Under the pieces are notes generated by a model. It was not told where the DNA came from and did no database searches. It worked only from the letters and a program-made list of their open reading frames with translations. Of a stretch of DNA of 64,000 nucleotides, positions 50,490 to 58,290 are shown piece by piece (within the stretch, counting starts at the first letter, position 1; each line of letters starts with the position of its first letter). The DNA is from Kangiella koreensis DSM 16069 (GTDB lineage Bacteria; Pseudomonadota; Gammaproteobacteria; Enterobacterales; Kangiellaceae). The stretch covers positions 1,984,001 to 2,048,000 of the forward strand of contig NC_013166.1 of the NCBI RefSeq assembly GCF_000024085.1, written 5' to 3'. Position numbers and translations under genes: made by a program.

Positions 50490-50744
50490 AGAGGAAGATT
50501 TAATGGAGCCCGCAGGAGCGGATACCTTTATTAAATTTAGAGAGTTAATATAGTTTATCGAGGTTCGGTAGTAATAAGAGCAGTGCTCAAGTTACAAAAC
50601 TATGTTAGGCAAACTTTCGCTGACAACCAGCCTGTTGTCTTTGAGCATACTCAATGGCGCAAAAGGGTATGCTCCCGTCCTGTCAACGACGTTAAATTTA
50701 GGATTAACTCCTAAGCTGGCTTGGGAACTACTTGGAGAACTATT

Positions 50745-50837
50745 ATGTTCACCTTGAAAACCCCAAAAATAGAATTAACCATAGATTTGGCATCAATATT
50801 TAAAGCTTTATCTCCTTTGTTAATTTTATTTCTTTAG
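50745..50837 (+). CDS. Possible 30-aa hydrophobic peptide
   Basis: A short frame starting MFTLKTPKIELTID and ending in a hydrophobic stretch (LSPLLILFL). GGAG lies 7 nt before the ATG, the region is downstream of a strong promoter, and an intrinsic terminator follows directly. No family is known to me. The same frame is open upstream from 50541 except for one stop at about 50712, so a decayed longer gene is an alternative. Coding is unproven. Confidence 0.35.
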   Translation: MFTLKTPKIELTIDLASIFKALSPLLILFL

Positions 50838-50838
50838 A

Positions 50839-50868
50839 GAAAGGGCGGCCCTGCCGCCCAATCTTTCT
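50839..50868. terminator. Intrinsic terminator between the small frame and the Vat-like gene
   Basis: GGGCGG / CCGCCC stem with a 5-nt loop, extended by GAAAG/CTTTC flanks. It can serve the plus-strand transcript from 50496 and the minus-strand acetyltransferase gene, whose stop is at 50873. Confidence 0.75.
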
Positions 50869-50872
50869 TCAA

Positions 50873-51511
50873 TTACAGATCACCAGCTTTACTCAGTGCT
50901 TCAATATCGCTATTAACGATAGCTTCAAGATTCTCGGTAATTTTCTCAGCGCTCCAATTCCACCAAGCAATCGATAATAACTTTTCGATGGTCGCCTCAT
51001 CGAATCGCAGCTTAAGAACCTTTGCAGGATTACCACCAACGATGCTGTAAGCTGGTACATCAGCCGTTACCACAGACTTACTCGCAACAATCGCACCATC
51101 ACCAATAGAAACGCCAGGCATGATCGTAGACTCATATCCAAGCCAAACGTCATGACCGATGACAGTATCGCCTTTGTATGGCAACTCACCTTCACCCGGT
51201 AAAACTTTCTCCCAACCGTTGCCAAAGATATAAAATGGATAAGTAGAAAACCCAGACACCTTATGGTTTGCACCATTCATAATAAACTTTACGCCTTTTG
51301 CAATGGCACAAAACTTGCCAATCTTTAACTTATCTCCAATAAAAGGGAAATGATAAAGCACATTAGCTTCAAAGTTCTCAGGCCCGTCAGGATCATCGTA
51401 ATAAGTATAGTCGCCCACCTCAATATTCGGTGAGCTTATAAAATTCTTAAGAAAACCAACCTGAGGAAAACCCTTCAAGGGCTCTTTATCATTAGGATTA
51501 GGACCGTTCAA
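50873..51511 (-). CDS. Vat/CatB-type xenobiotic O-acetyltransferase
   Basis: 212 aa, left-handed beta-helix (hexapeptide repeat) acetyltransferase. The layout (VGDYTYYDD, LYHFPFIGDKLKIGKFCAIA, FIMNGANH with the catalytic His, GNGWEKVLP, IGHDVWLG, SIVGGNPAKVLKLRF) closely follows Vat streptogramin A acetyltransferases. Drug resistance is inference; chromosomal members often have unknown substrates. The frame begins with GTG at 51517, but GGAGG overlaps that codon and lies 5 nt before the TTG at 51511, which I prefer as the start. Confidence 0.82.
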   Translation of the reverse strand: MNGPNPNDKEPLKGFPQVGFLKNFISSPNIEVGDYTYYDDPDGPENFEANVLYHFPFIGDKLKIGKFCAIAKGVKFIMNGANHKVSGFSTYPFYIFGNGWEKVLPGEGELPYKGDTVIGHDVWLGYESTIMPGVSIGDGAIVASKSVVTADVPAYSIVGGNPAKVLKLRFDEATIEKLLSIAWWNWSAEKITENLEAIVNSDIEALSKAGDL

Positions 51512-51787
51512 ATGCACCTCCGAAAAATTATTGTTGTAACGCGGAACGCTTTTTACCCCTATTAATGCAAAGAGGCAATACTGTTAGGTGATGTGCAGTC
51601 TGTTCTTTATAACCTGATCAGAAACACAGATTCAATCCAGAGAATCATAACTTAAGCCATACAACCACACAGAAACAATGGATAAATAGGCCTATTGTGA
51701 CGTTTTTATAAGTACCTTTCCCATTATTATGCTAGATTTTCTTAGTGTTAAACAACACACAACAGGGACAGAAGAAGGATTTATATT

Positions 51788-52372
51788 ATGAATATTAGAA
51801 TTTTTCAGGGGTTAGGATACATTTCCATTATCCTACTAGCACTCTCGCTAAATAGCGCAAGCGCTTCACAAATCAAGAAAACATCCGTTCAATCGATCAA
51901 ACCATCTGCAACACTAAACACAAAAGCGATCAAAGATATTCAAAAGGTTCAAATGATAAGTGACACTGAATATCAGAAAAAGATTAAAGCTCATAATCTG
52001 AAAATTAAATCCACTGCTGTTAAGCCACAAGCACAGGCTAATACTCGGCTAGCAAGTCAGAATAATCGCTTTAGAGGGCCTTATGATTGTGATGACAATA
52101 ACAGAGCCGTAAAACCAGGGTCGGTGGAAGCTTGCGACGGAATCGACAACGACTGTGATGGCGATATTGATGAGGGCGTTACTGGTACTTATTTCTTAGA
52201 TGCTGACGGTGATGGCTGGGGCGACAGCAGTAAACCTTGGAAGGCCTGCAAACAACAACCGGGGTATGCACCGCGTGGAAATGACTGTAACGATAAAAGC
52301 TTGCAGATTTATCCAGGCGCGCGTGATACACCAAACAATGGCATTGATGAGAACTGTGACGGACAACAGTAA
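51788..52372 (+). CDS. Secreted MopE-like calcium-loop protein (1)
   Basis: 194 aa with a signal peptide (IISIILLALSLNSASA-type), a basic polar region to about 95, then two MopE-type metal-binding repeats: DCDDNNRAVKPGSVEACDGIDNDCDGDIDEG and CNDKSLQIYPGARDTPNNGIDENCDG (each split across Asp-rich loops), with an EF-hand-like DADGDGWGD between them. The PF11617-type motif is known from copper-binding MopE and from many secreted proteins. Calcium or other metal binding outside the cell is inferred. AAGGA precedes the ATG. It is followed within 12 bp by a related gene. Confidence 0.78.
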   Translation: MNIRIFQGLGYISIILLALSLNSASASQIKKTSVQSIKPSATLNTKAIKDIQKVQMISDTEYQKKIKAHNLKIKSTAVKPQAQANTRLASQNNRFRGPYDCDDNNRAVKPGSVEACDGIDNDCDGDIDEGVTGTYFLDADGDGWGDSSKPWKACKQQPGYAPRGNDCNDKSLQIYPGARDTPNNGIDENCDGQQ

Positions 52373-52383
52373 GGAGAAGGAAT

Positions 52384-52998
52384 ATGAATAAAATAATGAC
52401 ACTGATAATAGCTTCGATAACTTTATTGATAGCTTCGACTTTTACTTCTTCACCTGTTTATGCTGATGCTGTTTCAGACGCCATCAAGTTCTGTAATAAG
52501 TATGAACGAGAAACTGGTGTTCGATGCGGGCAGCAAAGATGCCCTTGCGGCAGAAGTACCAAAGAAGTTGAGCGTTGGGATAGAGGCGGTCTTAGGTTTT
52601 CTATTTGCGCCTGTGTATCAAAAGCCGATCTCAAAGCAGCAGCCAATGCGGAACCGGAAATCCAGTGCCGAAGAGATTCAGACTGTGACGATGGCGTTTT
52701 CTGTAACGGAAAAGAAATGTGCCGCTCTGGTCAATGTCAACAAGGCACTAGCCCCTGCAAAGGAGTAAAGTGCTATGAGCGTGAAAAAATGTGTGAGAAG
52801 ACCTGTGAAGATAAAGACGGCGATGGCTTCGAAGCTATCCACTGTGGCGGAAATGACTGTGATGACAATAACCCCAACCGCTTTCCAGGTAATAAAGAAG
52901 TTTGTGACTCAAAAGGCATTGATGAAGATTGCGATGCTACTACAGTAGGCGATCTTGATGCTGACGGAGATGGATTTATCTCCGCCAGTTGCCGCTAA
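52384..52998 (+). CDS. Secreted Cys-rich MopE-like protein (2)
   Basis: 204 aa with a signal peptide (LIIASITLLIASTFTSSPVYA) and more than 20 cysteines. The N-terminal half is Cys-rich (CGQQRCPCGRSTKE, SICACVSK). The middle has CRRDSDCDDGVFCNGKEMC, a common extracellular disulfide motif. The end has MopE-type loops (GNDCDDNNPNRFPGNKEVCD, DEDCD, DLDADGDGFISASC). The ribosome site AAGGAGAAGG is very strong. It is co-transcribed with the gene 11 bp upstream and ends before a strong terminator. Function unknown; extracellular metal binding is inferred. Confidence 0.78.
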   Translation: MNKIMTLIIASITLLIASTFTSSPVYADAVSDAIKFCNKYERETGVRCGQQRCPCGRSTKEVERWDRGGLRFSICACVSKADLKAAANAEPEIQCRRDSDCDDGVFCNGKEMCRSGQCQQGTSPCKGVKCYEREKMCEKTCEDKDGDGFEAIHCGGNDCDDNNPNRFPGNKEVCDSKGIDEDCDATTVGDLDADGDGFISASCR

Positions 52999-53016
52999 TA
53001 TGTCAATGAAACTACA

Positions 53017-53046
53017 AAAAAAGGTGCTCAATTGAGCGCCTTTTTT
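53017..53046. terminator. Strong bidirectional terminator after the MopE-like pair
   Basis: AAAAAAGG-T-GCTCAATTGAGC-G-CCTTTTTT forms a long stem with A and T runs on both sides. It serves the MopE-like genes and the convergent DUF4242 gene, whose stop is at 53065. Confidence 0.9.
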
Positions 53047-53064
53047 ATTACACTGTCGGTAATG

Positions 53065-53337
53065 TCACTCCGCAGTTGTCGGATCAATAATGGTGGCAAC
53101 CTCTGAGATTTTATTAGCAGGAAAGCCACCTTGTTGAGCATGGTCTTTAACTGCCTGTTCATTCGGTGCGATATAGACACAATATACCTTATCACCAGTG
53201 ACATAACTTTGTTGCCATTGGATTTGAGGCCCCATATCAGTAAGAACCGCACAGGACTTTTGCGAAATACCTTTAAGATCATCTGCGGATAGTTGGCCCG
53301 CGCCAGGAATGTCACGTTCAATAATGTATTTAGGCAT
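53065..53337 (-). CDS. DUF4242 family protein
   Basis: 90 aa, single-domain. KYIIERDIPGAGQLSADDL, SYVTGDKVYCVYIAPNEQAV and GGFPANKISEV match the DUF4242 pattern, a ferredoxin-like small protein described in some annotations as nickel-binding. No signal peptide. AAGGAG lies 6 nt before the ATG. The function is unknown. Confidence 0.82.
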   Translation of the reverse strand: MPKYIIERDIPGAGQLSADDLKGISQKSCAVLTDMGPQIQWQQSYVTGDKVYCVYIAPNEQAVKDHAQQGGFPANKISEVATIIDPTTAE

Positions 53338-53537
53338 ACCATTCTCCTTAATTTCTTCAATTAATAGACTACCCCTTTATATACCAAGCACAAGATTAGC
53401 GTGTTTTTATAACATTAAAAAATCATTCCAACATTTAGTATCATCCTTGCTGTGCGATTCTGTCAAACGTAATACAACACAACCAATCAAATTAAATGTA
53501 AAATGAAATAAAAGTGATAAGTAAGTTATAAAATAGC

Positions 53538-53564
53538 CAGAGACATTATATGAATAATGCTCTG
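53538..53564 (-). terminator. Hairpin after the DJ-1/PfpI gene
   Basis: CAGAG-CATTAT / ATAATG-CTCTG stem with a one-base bulge, 29 bp after the DJ-1 stop on the minus strand and followed by a T-rich stretch there. Confidence 0.5.
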
Positions 53565-53592
53565 ACTGAATATAAAGTGACGCAGGTTGTAT

Positions 53593-54270
53593 CTAACGAA
53601 TCGCTTTAATTAATTCATCCGCAACCGCGGCAGATGATGCAGGATTCTGTCCAGTTATTAATTGCCCATCTACAACGGCTAGTGAATTCCAGTCATCGAC
53701 TTTTTCGTATACACCACCCTGTTCAACAAGCTGATCCTCTAAGAGATAAGGAACAACTTTGGTAAGGCCTACCGCAGACTCTTCTGAATTACTGAAGCCA
53801 GTAACTTTTTTGCCTTTAACCAGCGGTTCACCATTAGCATCTTTAGCTTTGAGTAGAACAGCTGGAGCATGACAGACAGCGGCCACTATTTTTCCGGCCT
53901 TTATAAAGCTTTCGATGAGCTTTATAGAATGGTCATCATTATGCAGATCCCATAATGGTCCATGACCACCTGGATAAAAGACTGCATCATAATCATCAGC
54001 ATTCACGTCTGGCAAGCGAGTGGTATTGGCCAGTTGGTTACGCACTTCCTGATCATTTTCAAAACGTTCAGTATCTTCCGTCTGAGCATCCGCCTCATGG
54101 CTTTTTGGATCAAGCGGTGGTTGACCGCCACGAGGCGAAGCAAGCGTAATATCCGCACCAGCATCTTTAAGACGATAATAAGGACTGGCAAACTCCTCCA
54201 GCCAGAATCCTGTTTTTTCACCAGTATCACCCAGTTGGTCATGCGAGGTTAATACAAAAAGTATTTTCAT
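53593..54270 (-). CDS. DJ-1/PfpI family class I glutamine amidotransferase-like protein
   Basis: 225 aa. The nucleophile elbow AAVCHAPAVLL has Cys133 and the conserved acid is Glu18 (GDTGEKTGFWLEEF), the pattern of Hsp31-like/glyoxalase III-type members. Substrates may be methylglyoxal-like aldehydes, or it may repair glycated molecules; the exact activity is not decided by sequence. AAGGAG lies before the ATG. Neighbours do not add information. Confidence 0.87.
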   Translation of the reverse strand: MKILFVLTSHDQLGDTGEKTGFWLEEFASPYYRLKDAGADITLASPRGGQPPLDPKSHEADAQTEDTERFENDQEVRNQLANTTRLPDVNADDYDAVFYPGGHGPLWDLHNDDHSIKLIESFIKAGKIVAAVCHAPAVLLKAKDANGEPLVKGKKVTGFSNSEESAVGLTKVVPYLLEDQLVEQGGVYEKVDDWNSLAVVDGQLITGQNPASSAAVADELIKAIR

Positions 54271-54399
54271 TTGGTCGCTCCTTAGGGTTTAAGTTCAAAC
54301 ACACAAACAGATCATACAGAGCAGCGCGTGAAAAACAAATGAGTATACTCAATAGTAAGTATTCGATAGCTTAATAGTAATGAATCTAGCGAATGAATT

Positions 54400-54765
54400 T
54401 TAACTTGTTATAGATTGGGTTAGAGCTTGCCTCGTAACCCAACTATTGCTTTTGGAGTTATTTTTTTTATGGCTCTGCAACCAGAGATATTTCGCAGGCA
54501 TAAAGAACACGTAAACGACCGCTATAAACACCTTAAATCGTATTAAAATTGAGCCTCCCTTTAATTTGGCCTCTCCACCAGATGGAACATTGACTGTGAC
54601 TTTGTTCGAACGACACCAATCAATTTTCAAATAGATTTCCTTTTAGCCGGGTGGAGTTCCAAACTCAATGGTATCGCCATTTCCTATTTCTACTTTTTCT
54701 CCATTACAGATAACTTTGTACTTTCGAACTCTATCTGCATAGCCACTGTCGCGGGTTATTGTTAT
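54400..54765 (-). pseudogene. Decayed gene for a small protein with a C-terminal membrane segment
   Basis: The minus-strand frame reads ITITRDSGYADRVRKY, then NGEKVEIGNGDTIEFGTPPG, a TAA stop, and then continues in the same frame as KEIYLKIDWCRSNKVTVNV and a hydrophobic FKVFIAVVYVFFMP. The frame begins at ATA (54765) right after a stop, so the ATG is lost, and an internal stop lies near 54645. The uninterrupted coding character on both sides of the stop indicates a recently decayed gene. An intact version would be about 100-120 aa. The piece after the stop could still be translated from an internal ATG at 54630. Confidence 0.7.
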
Positions 54766-54858
54766 TTACTCATTAAGTTTCCTTTAAATAATAATTTGTT
54801 GGGTACGATGTATGAATACACGGTTCTTGACCTGTACCTTACACAAACCAATTATGCA

Positions 54859-55239
54859 TCAGTCCACCACATTAGTTCCAGGTGGGTAATAACTGACTTC
54901 GAATCGGATTCCATCGGGATCTTTCATAAACAGTGCAGTAACGCCACCTAAATTTTGAATTTCAGGGGCCTCGAAACCAGCTTTGCGCATTGAGATTTGT
55001 ATAGACTCAACATGCTCCTTTGTAGGAGCGCTGAAACCTAAATGGTTCATGCCAGCTCCATACCTTTCGTATTCGGAAGTATCAGGCTTGGCTTGTAAAA
55101 ACTGAAAAAAGAATCCATCACCATCAGTCCACACATGGTCTCTTTGTTTGGTAAAACCGACTAGCGGAAGTAGTTGCTCATAATAAGGCATACTGCGTTC
55201 CAGCGATGTTACAAGTATAGTAACGTGATCAAGCTTCAT
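54859..55239 (-). CDS. VOC family (glyoxalase/bleomycin resistance-like) protein
   Basis: 126 aa, a metal-dependent VOC fold with two beta-alpha-beta-beta-beta modules (MKLDHVTILVTSLERSMPYY, HLGFSAPTKEHV, GGVTALFMKDPDGIRFEVSYYPP). His4 and the C-terminal Glu are the usual metal ligands. The frame opens at 55254, but AGGA lies a few bases before the ATG at 55239, which is preferred. The substrate is unknown. Confidence 0.85.
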   Translation of the reverse strand: MKLDHVTILVTSLERSMPYYEQLLPLVGFTKQRDHVWTDGDGFFFQFLQAKPDTSEYERYGAGMNHLGFSAPTKEHVESIQISMRKAGFEAPEIQNLGGVTALFMKDPDGIRFEVSYYPPGTNVVD

Positions 55240-55362
55240 AAGAGTCCTATCCATTATTTTGTATAAGAATTATTGATGCATATTAATCTATGGGCATTTA
55301 CTATTAATACAAGCTTGAACTGTTTATCTGTTCAGCCCTATGATTACTATTAGTATTTACTT

Positions 55363-56046
55363 ATGGAGTTCATCATCCGCCCATATCATATCGCCTGGCT
55401 AGTCTGTCTTGTCCCGATCATTGCCGCGCATGGAGCCTATTTTATTGGCTTATGGCAAGGCGTCGCCAATGAGTGTATGCCGTACTTTGAAGGATGCACT
55501 TCGATCAGCCGTGCAGCGCGCAATGGTGATGCGATATTTTTGTTTCGCGGCTTGATGATGCCAACAGCGGCTTTCCTGATTGTGTTTTGGTACTTGCAAT
55601 GTGTCTGGCTTAAAGTGCTTACTCAAAAACCTCATAATAGCATTTTTGTTCTCGGTACTATTGGTGCGGTATTTTTAGTTTTGTATGCAGATTTTCTTGG
55701 CACAGAAGGTGAGTTCTATGAGTTTATGCGTCACTACGGTATCACCCTCTATTTTGCCATGACCATTCTCGCGCAGATGTTAAGTATTCGAAGCTTGCAA
55801 AAAATTACAGGTTCACTGGACAGTAAAGTTAAACGCTATTTAACCATTCAATTCATTATGATGGCGCTGTACTGGGTATTAGGCATCGCAAACGTCGTAA
55901 TAAAAGCTACCGGCGTGGGTTGGGCAGACCAATCCGAGAATGTCATCGAGTGGAATTTTGCCTTATTGATGTCGCTCTACTTTGGATTAGCCGCCATGAT
56001 GTGGAAGCGAAGTGGATTTGGGTTTCAGTTTAGAATTAAAAGATAA
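55363..56046 (+). CDS. Integral membrane protein, possibly Frag1/DRAM/Sfk1-like
   Basis: 227 aa with about six transmembrane helices and little else. The loop PYFEGCTSISRAARNGDAIF is conserved-looking. The plan (six helices with an extracellular Cys-containing loop after the first) is reminiscent of the Frag1/DRAM/Sfk1 family, but this is a weak call. No clear ribosome site is seen before the ATG. Function unknown. Confidence 0.6.
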   Translation: MEFIIRPYHIAWLVCLVPIIAAHGAYFIGLWQGVANECMPYFEGCTSISRAARNGDAIFLFRGLMMPTAAFLIVFWYLQCVWLKVLTQKPHNSIFVLGTIGAVFLVLYADFLGTEGEFYEFMRHYGITLYFAMTILAQMLSIRSLQKITGSLDSKVKRYLTIQFIMMALYWVLGIANVVIKATGVGWADQSENVIEWNFALLMSLYFGLAAMMWKRSGFGFQFRIKR

Positions 56047-56063
56047 TCATCAAATCGCCTTAA

Positions 56064-57491
56064 TCAACGCTCTCTTATTTTGCTCCAAAGAAACTCATCT
56101 TTACCGATATTTTCTGAGTTTTTTTTTGCTAGATTTTCAAGCATGATATCAATCTGATGTTTATCAACCCAACGTCCATTAAAAAACACACCGGATATCT
56201 TGCTAGTGTTATTAATATCTAGCAAAGGGTTTTCATCTAGCAGAATAAGGTCGGCAAATTTACCAACTTCAACAGTCCCAACTTTATCATCAATTCCTAA
56301 CCACGTAGCTGCCAATATTGTTGCAGAAGCCAAGGTTTCCTCTGTAGTTAACCCAGCATCGACTAACAAAGCCAGCTCATCATGCAACGAATATCCCCAA
56401 ACGATTCCCGAAGTACCTGCATCTGTACCCGCTACCATGGGAACGCCAAGATCTTTAAATGCTTTTACCAGCTCGACATGAAAATCAACCAACTTATCGT
56501 AGTAAGCAACTCTCTTAGGGGTGGTTCCCTTGTTGTATTGATTGGAGCTAATCCATTTGTCCTGCATTAATGGATGTACATATTTAAAACTAGGTAGATC
56601 TCGAACTGCATCCAAAGAGCGGGCCTGAGCAGCAATTCTTACTAGGTTTGATAGGTTAGGAATAACCCAAGTGCCATTTTCCTTAGCCATTCTTGCAAGC
56701 TTATATGCTTCTTCTTGTGTGAACTCATTAGCATGCTTTGAAAACTCCTCAGCATGAGCTACTAGGCTGAAATGAGGCATAAAAGCATCTTCGGTCTTAC
56801 CTTCAAAGGCATTGGCTATATGCCCAACCACTTTCAACCCTTGTATATTTGCTTCATCAATGATGGCTTTATAAGTTTCAACATTAAGCCGAGAATAAAC
56901 CTTAATAAACTCATACCCATCACCTTTTGCGATTCGAACAGCCTGGCGCCCCTCGGACGGAGTAGTTGCCACCCTATTAGCATTGCTTCCATCAATTAAC
57001 GCCGCCAATGCAATCCTGGGACCAATGACATTACCCTTAATAATTTCGTTTCTTTGCCCGAAGTGCTCAACTCTACCGCTAAGTTCAAATGTGGTAGTAA
57101 CACCATTAGCAACGTATAGCAGCATAATATCCTGGTTATCGAAGAAAATTGATGCACCCTTGGTTGGGTAGTTATTTCCTGGGCTTCCATCTACCAGATT
57201 GTGAACGTGCATGTCTATCAGACCTGGTATAAGCCACTTACCTTCACCATCAATAATCATGACATCATTTGGTATTTTTCCACCAATGGCTGAAATTTTG
57301 TTATCCACAATTACAACATTGGTGTCCTTAATGACTTTATTTTCAATTGTCATCGGTATGATATTCACATTAGTCAGAACAATTCTATTATCTTCATTCT
57401 GTCTTTCCTGACCGTAATACTGTGAGTTACTACAGCCTGAAAGCAATACTAATACGATGGATAAACGGCTTAATAATCGATAGTTCGCCAT
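56064..57491 (-). CDS. Lipoprotein amidohydrolase (metal-dependent hydrolase)
   Basis: 475 aa. A lipobox (LSGC) follows the signal peptide, so the enzyme is lipid-anchored. The amidohydrolase fold is clear: LIPGLIDMHVHN (HxH), the carboxylated Lys region GYEFIKVYSRLN, VVGHIANAF, and GTDAGTSGIVWG (metal Asp). The C-terminus rejoins the beta domain (VGTVEVGKFADLILLDENP). It resembles imidazolonepropionase- and dipeptidase-like lipoproteins; substrate unknown. AGGAG precedes the start. The window holds a second, family-3 amidohydrolase at 38566. Confidence 0.85.
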   Translation of the reverse strand: MANYRLLSRLSIVLVLLSGCSNSQYYGQERQNEDNRIVLTNVNIIPMTIENKVIKDTNVVIVDNKISAIGGKIPNDVMIIDGEGKWLIPGLIDMHVHNLVDGSPGNNYPTKGASIFFDNQDIMLLYVANGVTTTFELSGRVEHFGQRNEIIKGNVIGPRIALAALIDGSNANRVATTPSEGRQAVRIAKGDGYEFIKVYSRLNVETYKAIIDEANIQGLKVVGHIANAFEGKTEDAFMPHFSLVAHAEEFSKHANEFTQEEAYKLARMAKENGTWVIPNLSNLVRIAAQARSLDAVRDLPSFKYVHPLMQDKWISSNQYNKGTTPKRVAYYDKLVDFHVELVKAFKDLGVPMVAGTDAGTSGIVWGYSLHDELALLVDAGLTTEETLASATILAATWLGIDDKVGTVEVGKFADLILLDENPLLDINNTSKISGVFFNGRWVDKHQIDIMLENLAKKNSENIGKDEFLWSKIRER

Positions 57492-57695
57492 CCCGGACTC
57501 CTAATTATAATTTCTAAAAAGCATGTGTTTTTTTTCAATCTACGCATTTAAGGCTGCTTTTGATACAAGGAGCGGATTTCTAAATGTAAGATATTATTTT
57601 AGTTGAGTGTTTTGAGGTAAAAACGAGGTGGCTTCCAATTTCAGTTAAAATATCTAATTAAGCATAATGATTAGGATATCGGTAATATAGTTCGT

Positions 57696-58097
57696 TCAAG
57701 AATCATCCTTTTTGAAAGCATCATATACAAAAGCTATTCCTGTCATTACTAAACCAGGACCGGCCCCAACCTGTAGAAAACTACCTGAATATTGAGGCAT
57801 CGTCTCCCAGAAAGAGTTGTAAATAACCCAGCCAATAATACCAAGTCCCATAGCAATACACACCATTCCTAGTAGTGCCTGAGGCACTCCCATGACCAGG
57901 CCTAAGAAATATTTTGGCTTATTCTTAGCATGCGCTTTTCTTAATTCACGGCCAAGATCAATCCACCATAAGATGATGAGGGGGAAAGTAACGACAGCAC
58001 CGATACCAAACCAACCATCAAAGCGTAGAGTCATAATAGAAAGTATAAAAATAACAATTGCCGCCAGAAGCTTATACTTAGTTTTCATATTAACCAT
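57696..58097 (-). CDS. Small integral membrane protein (unknown)
   Basis: 133 aa with about four transmembrane helices and a basic cytoplasmic loop (LGRELRKAHAKNKPKYF). The start is ATG 58097 (or 58088). It lies just downstream of a MAPEG remnant on the same strand. Family unknown. Confidence 0.6.
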   Translation of the reverse strand: MVNMKTKYKLLAAIVIFILSIMTLRFDGWFGIGAVVTFPLIILWWIDLGRELRKAHAKNKPKYFLGLVMGVPQALLGMVCIAMGLGIIGWVIYNSFWETMPQYSGSFLQVGAGPGLVMTGIAFVYDAFKKDDS

Positions 58098-58111
58098 TGT
58101 AAATTTTCTGC

Positions 58112-58285
58112 CTAAAAAAACATCTTAAACCACATCGCCAACACTGCTAAAAAGTTGATGGTATAAACCAACCCTCTTAAGCGAATATTATTCGTTAGTA
58201 TCTGCACTGCGCTATGAATTAATCGACCTGCCACAAATATCCAGGCCAGCCATAATTGAACAGGATCAGTGAGGTGGCCTTGTAC
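58112..58285 (-). pseudogene. C-terminal remnant of a MAPEG-family membrane protein
   Basis: The minus-strand frame encodes PVQLWLAWIFVAGRLIHSAV, QILTNNIRLRGLVYTINF and LAVLAMWFKMFF before a stop at 58112. This matches the C-terminal half of MAPEG proteins (the conserved VxxRxxHS and NxxxLR signatures), but the first half is missing and there is no start codon. The upstream end runs into the tail of the 58291 gene in another frame. It is therefore a truncated remnant. Confidence 0.68.
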
Positions 58286-58290
58286 CGGTA

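Larger units (their letters stand above)
50334..50872. other. Gene-poor region with a promoter, structured segment and small frame
   Basis: About 540 bp between ogt and the convergent Vat-like gene. It contains a GTCGGG-type palindrome (50381-50401), an inverted repeat and strong promoter (50446-50489), hairpins GACAAC/GTTGTC (50622-50639) and GAGCATAC/GTATGCTC (50643-50674), a 30-codon frame (50745-50837) and a terminator (50839-50868). See those entries and the findings. Confidence 0.6.

Noticed and set aside
50503-50553. 16-codon frame just after the 50461 promoter
   Set aside because: The ATG has AGGA 7 nt upstream, but the likely transcription start lies at or after that AGGA, so translation is doubtful; kept only as a note in the finding.
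52460-52768. 102-codon frame overlapping the second MopE-like gene
   Set aside because: It lies in another phase within a gene that has a signal peptide, a strong ribosome site and recognisable motifs.
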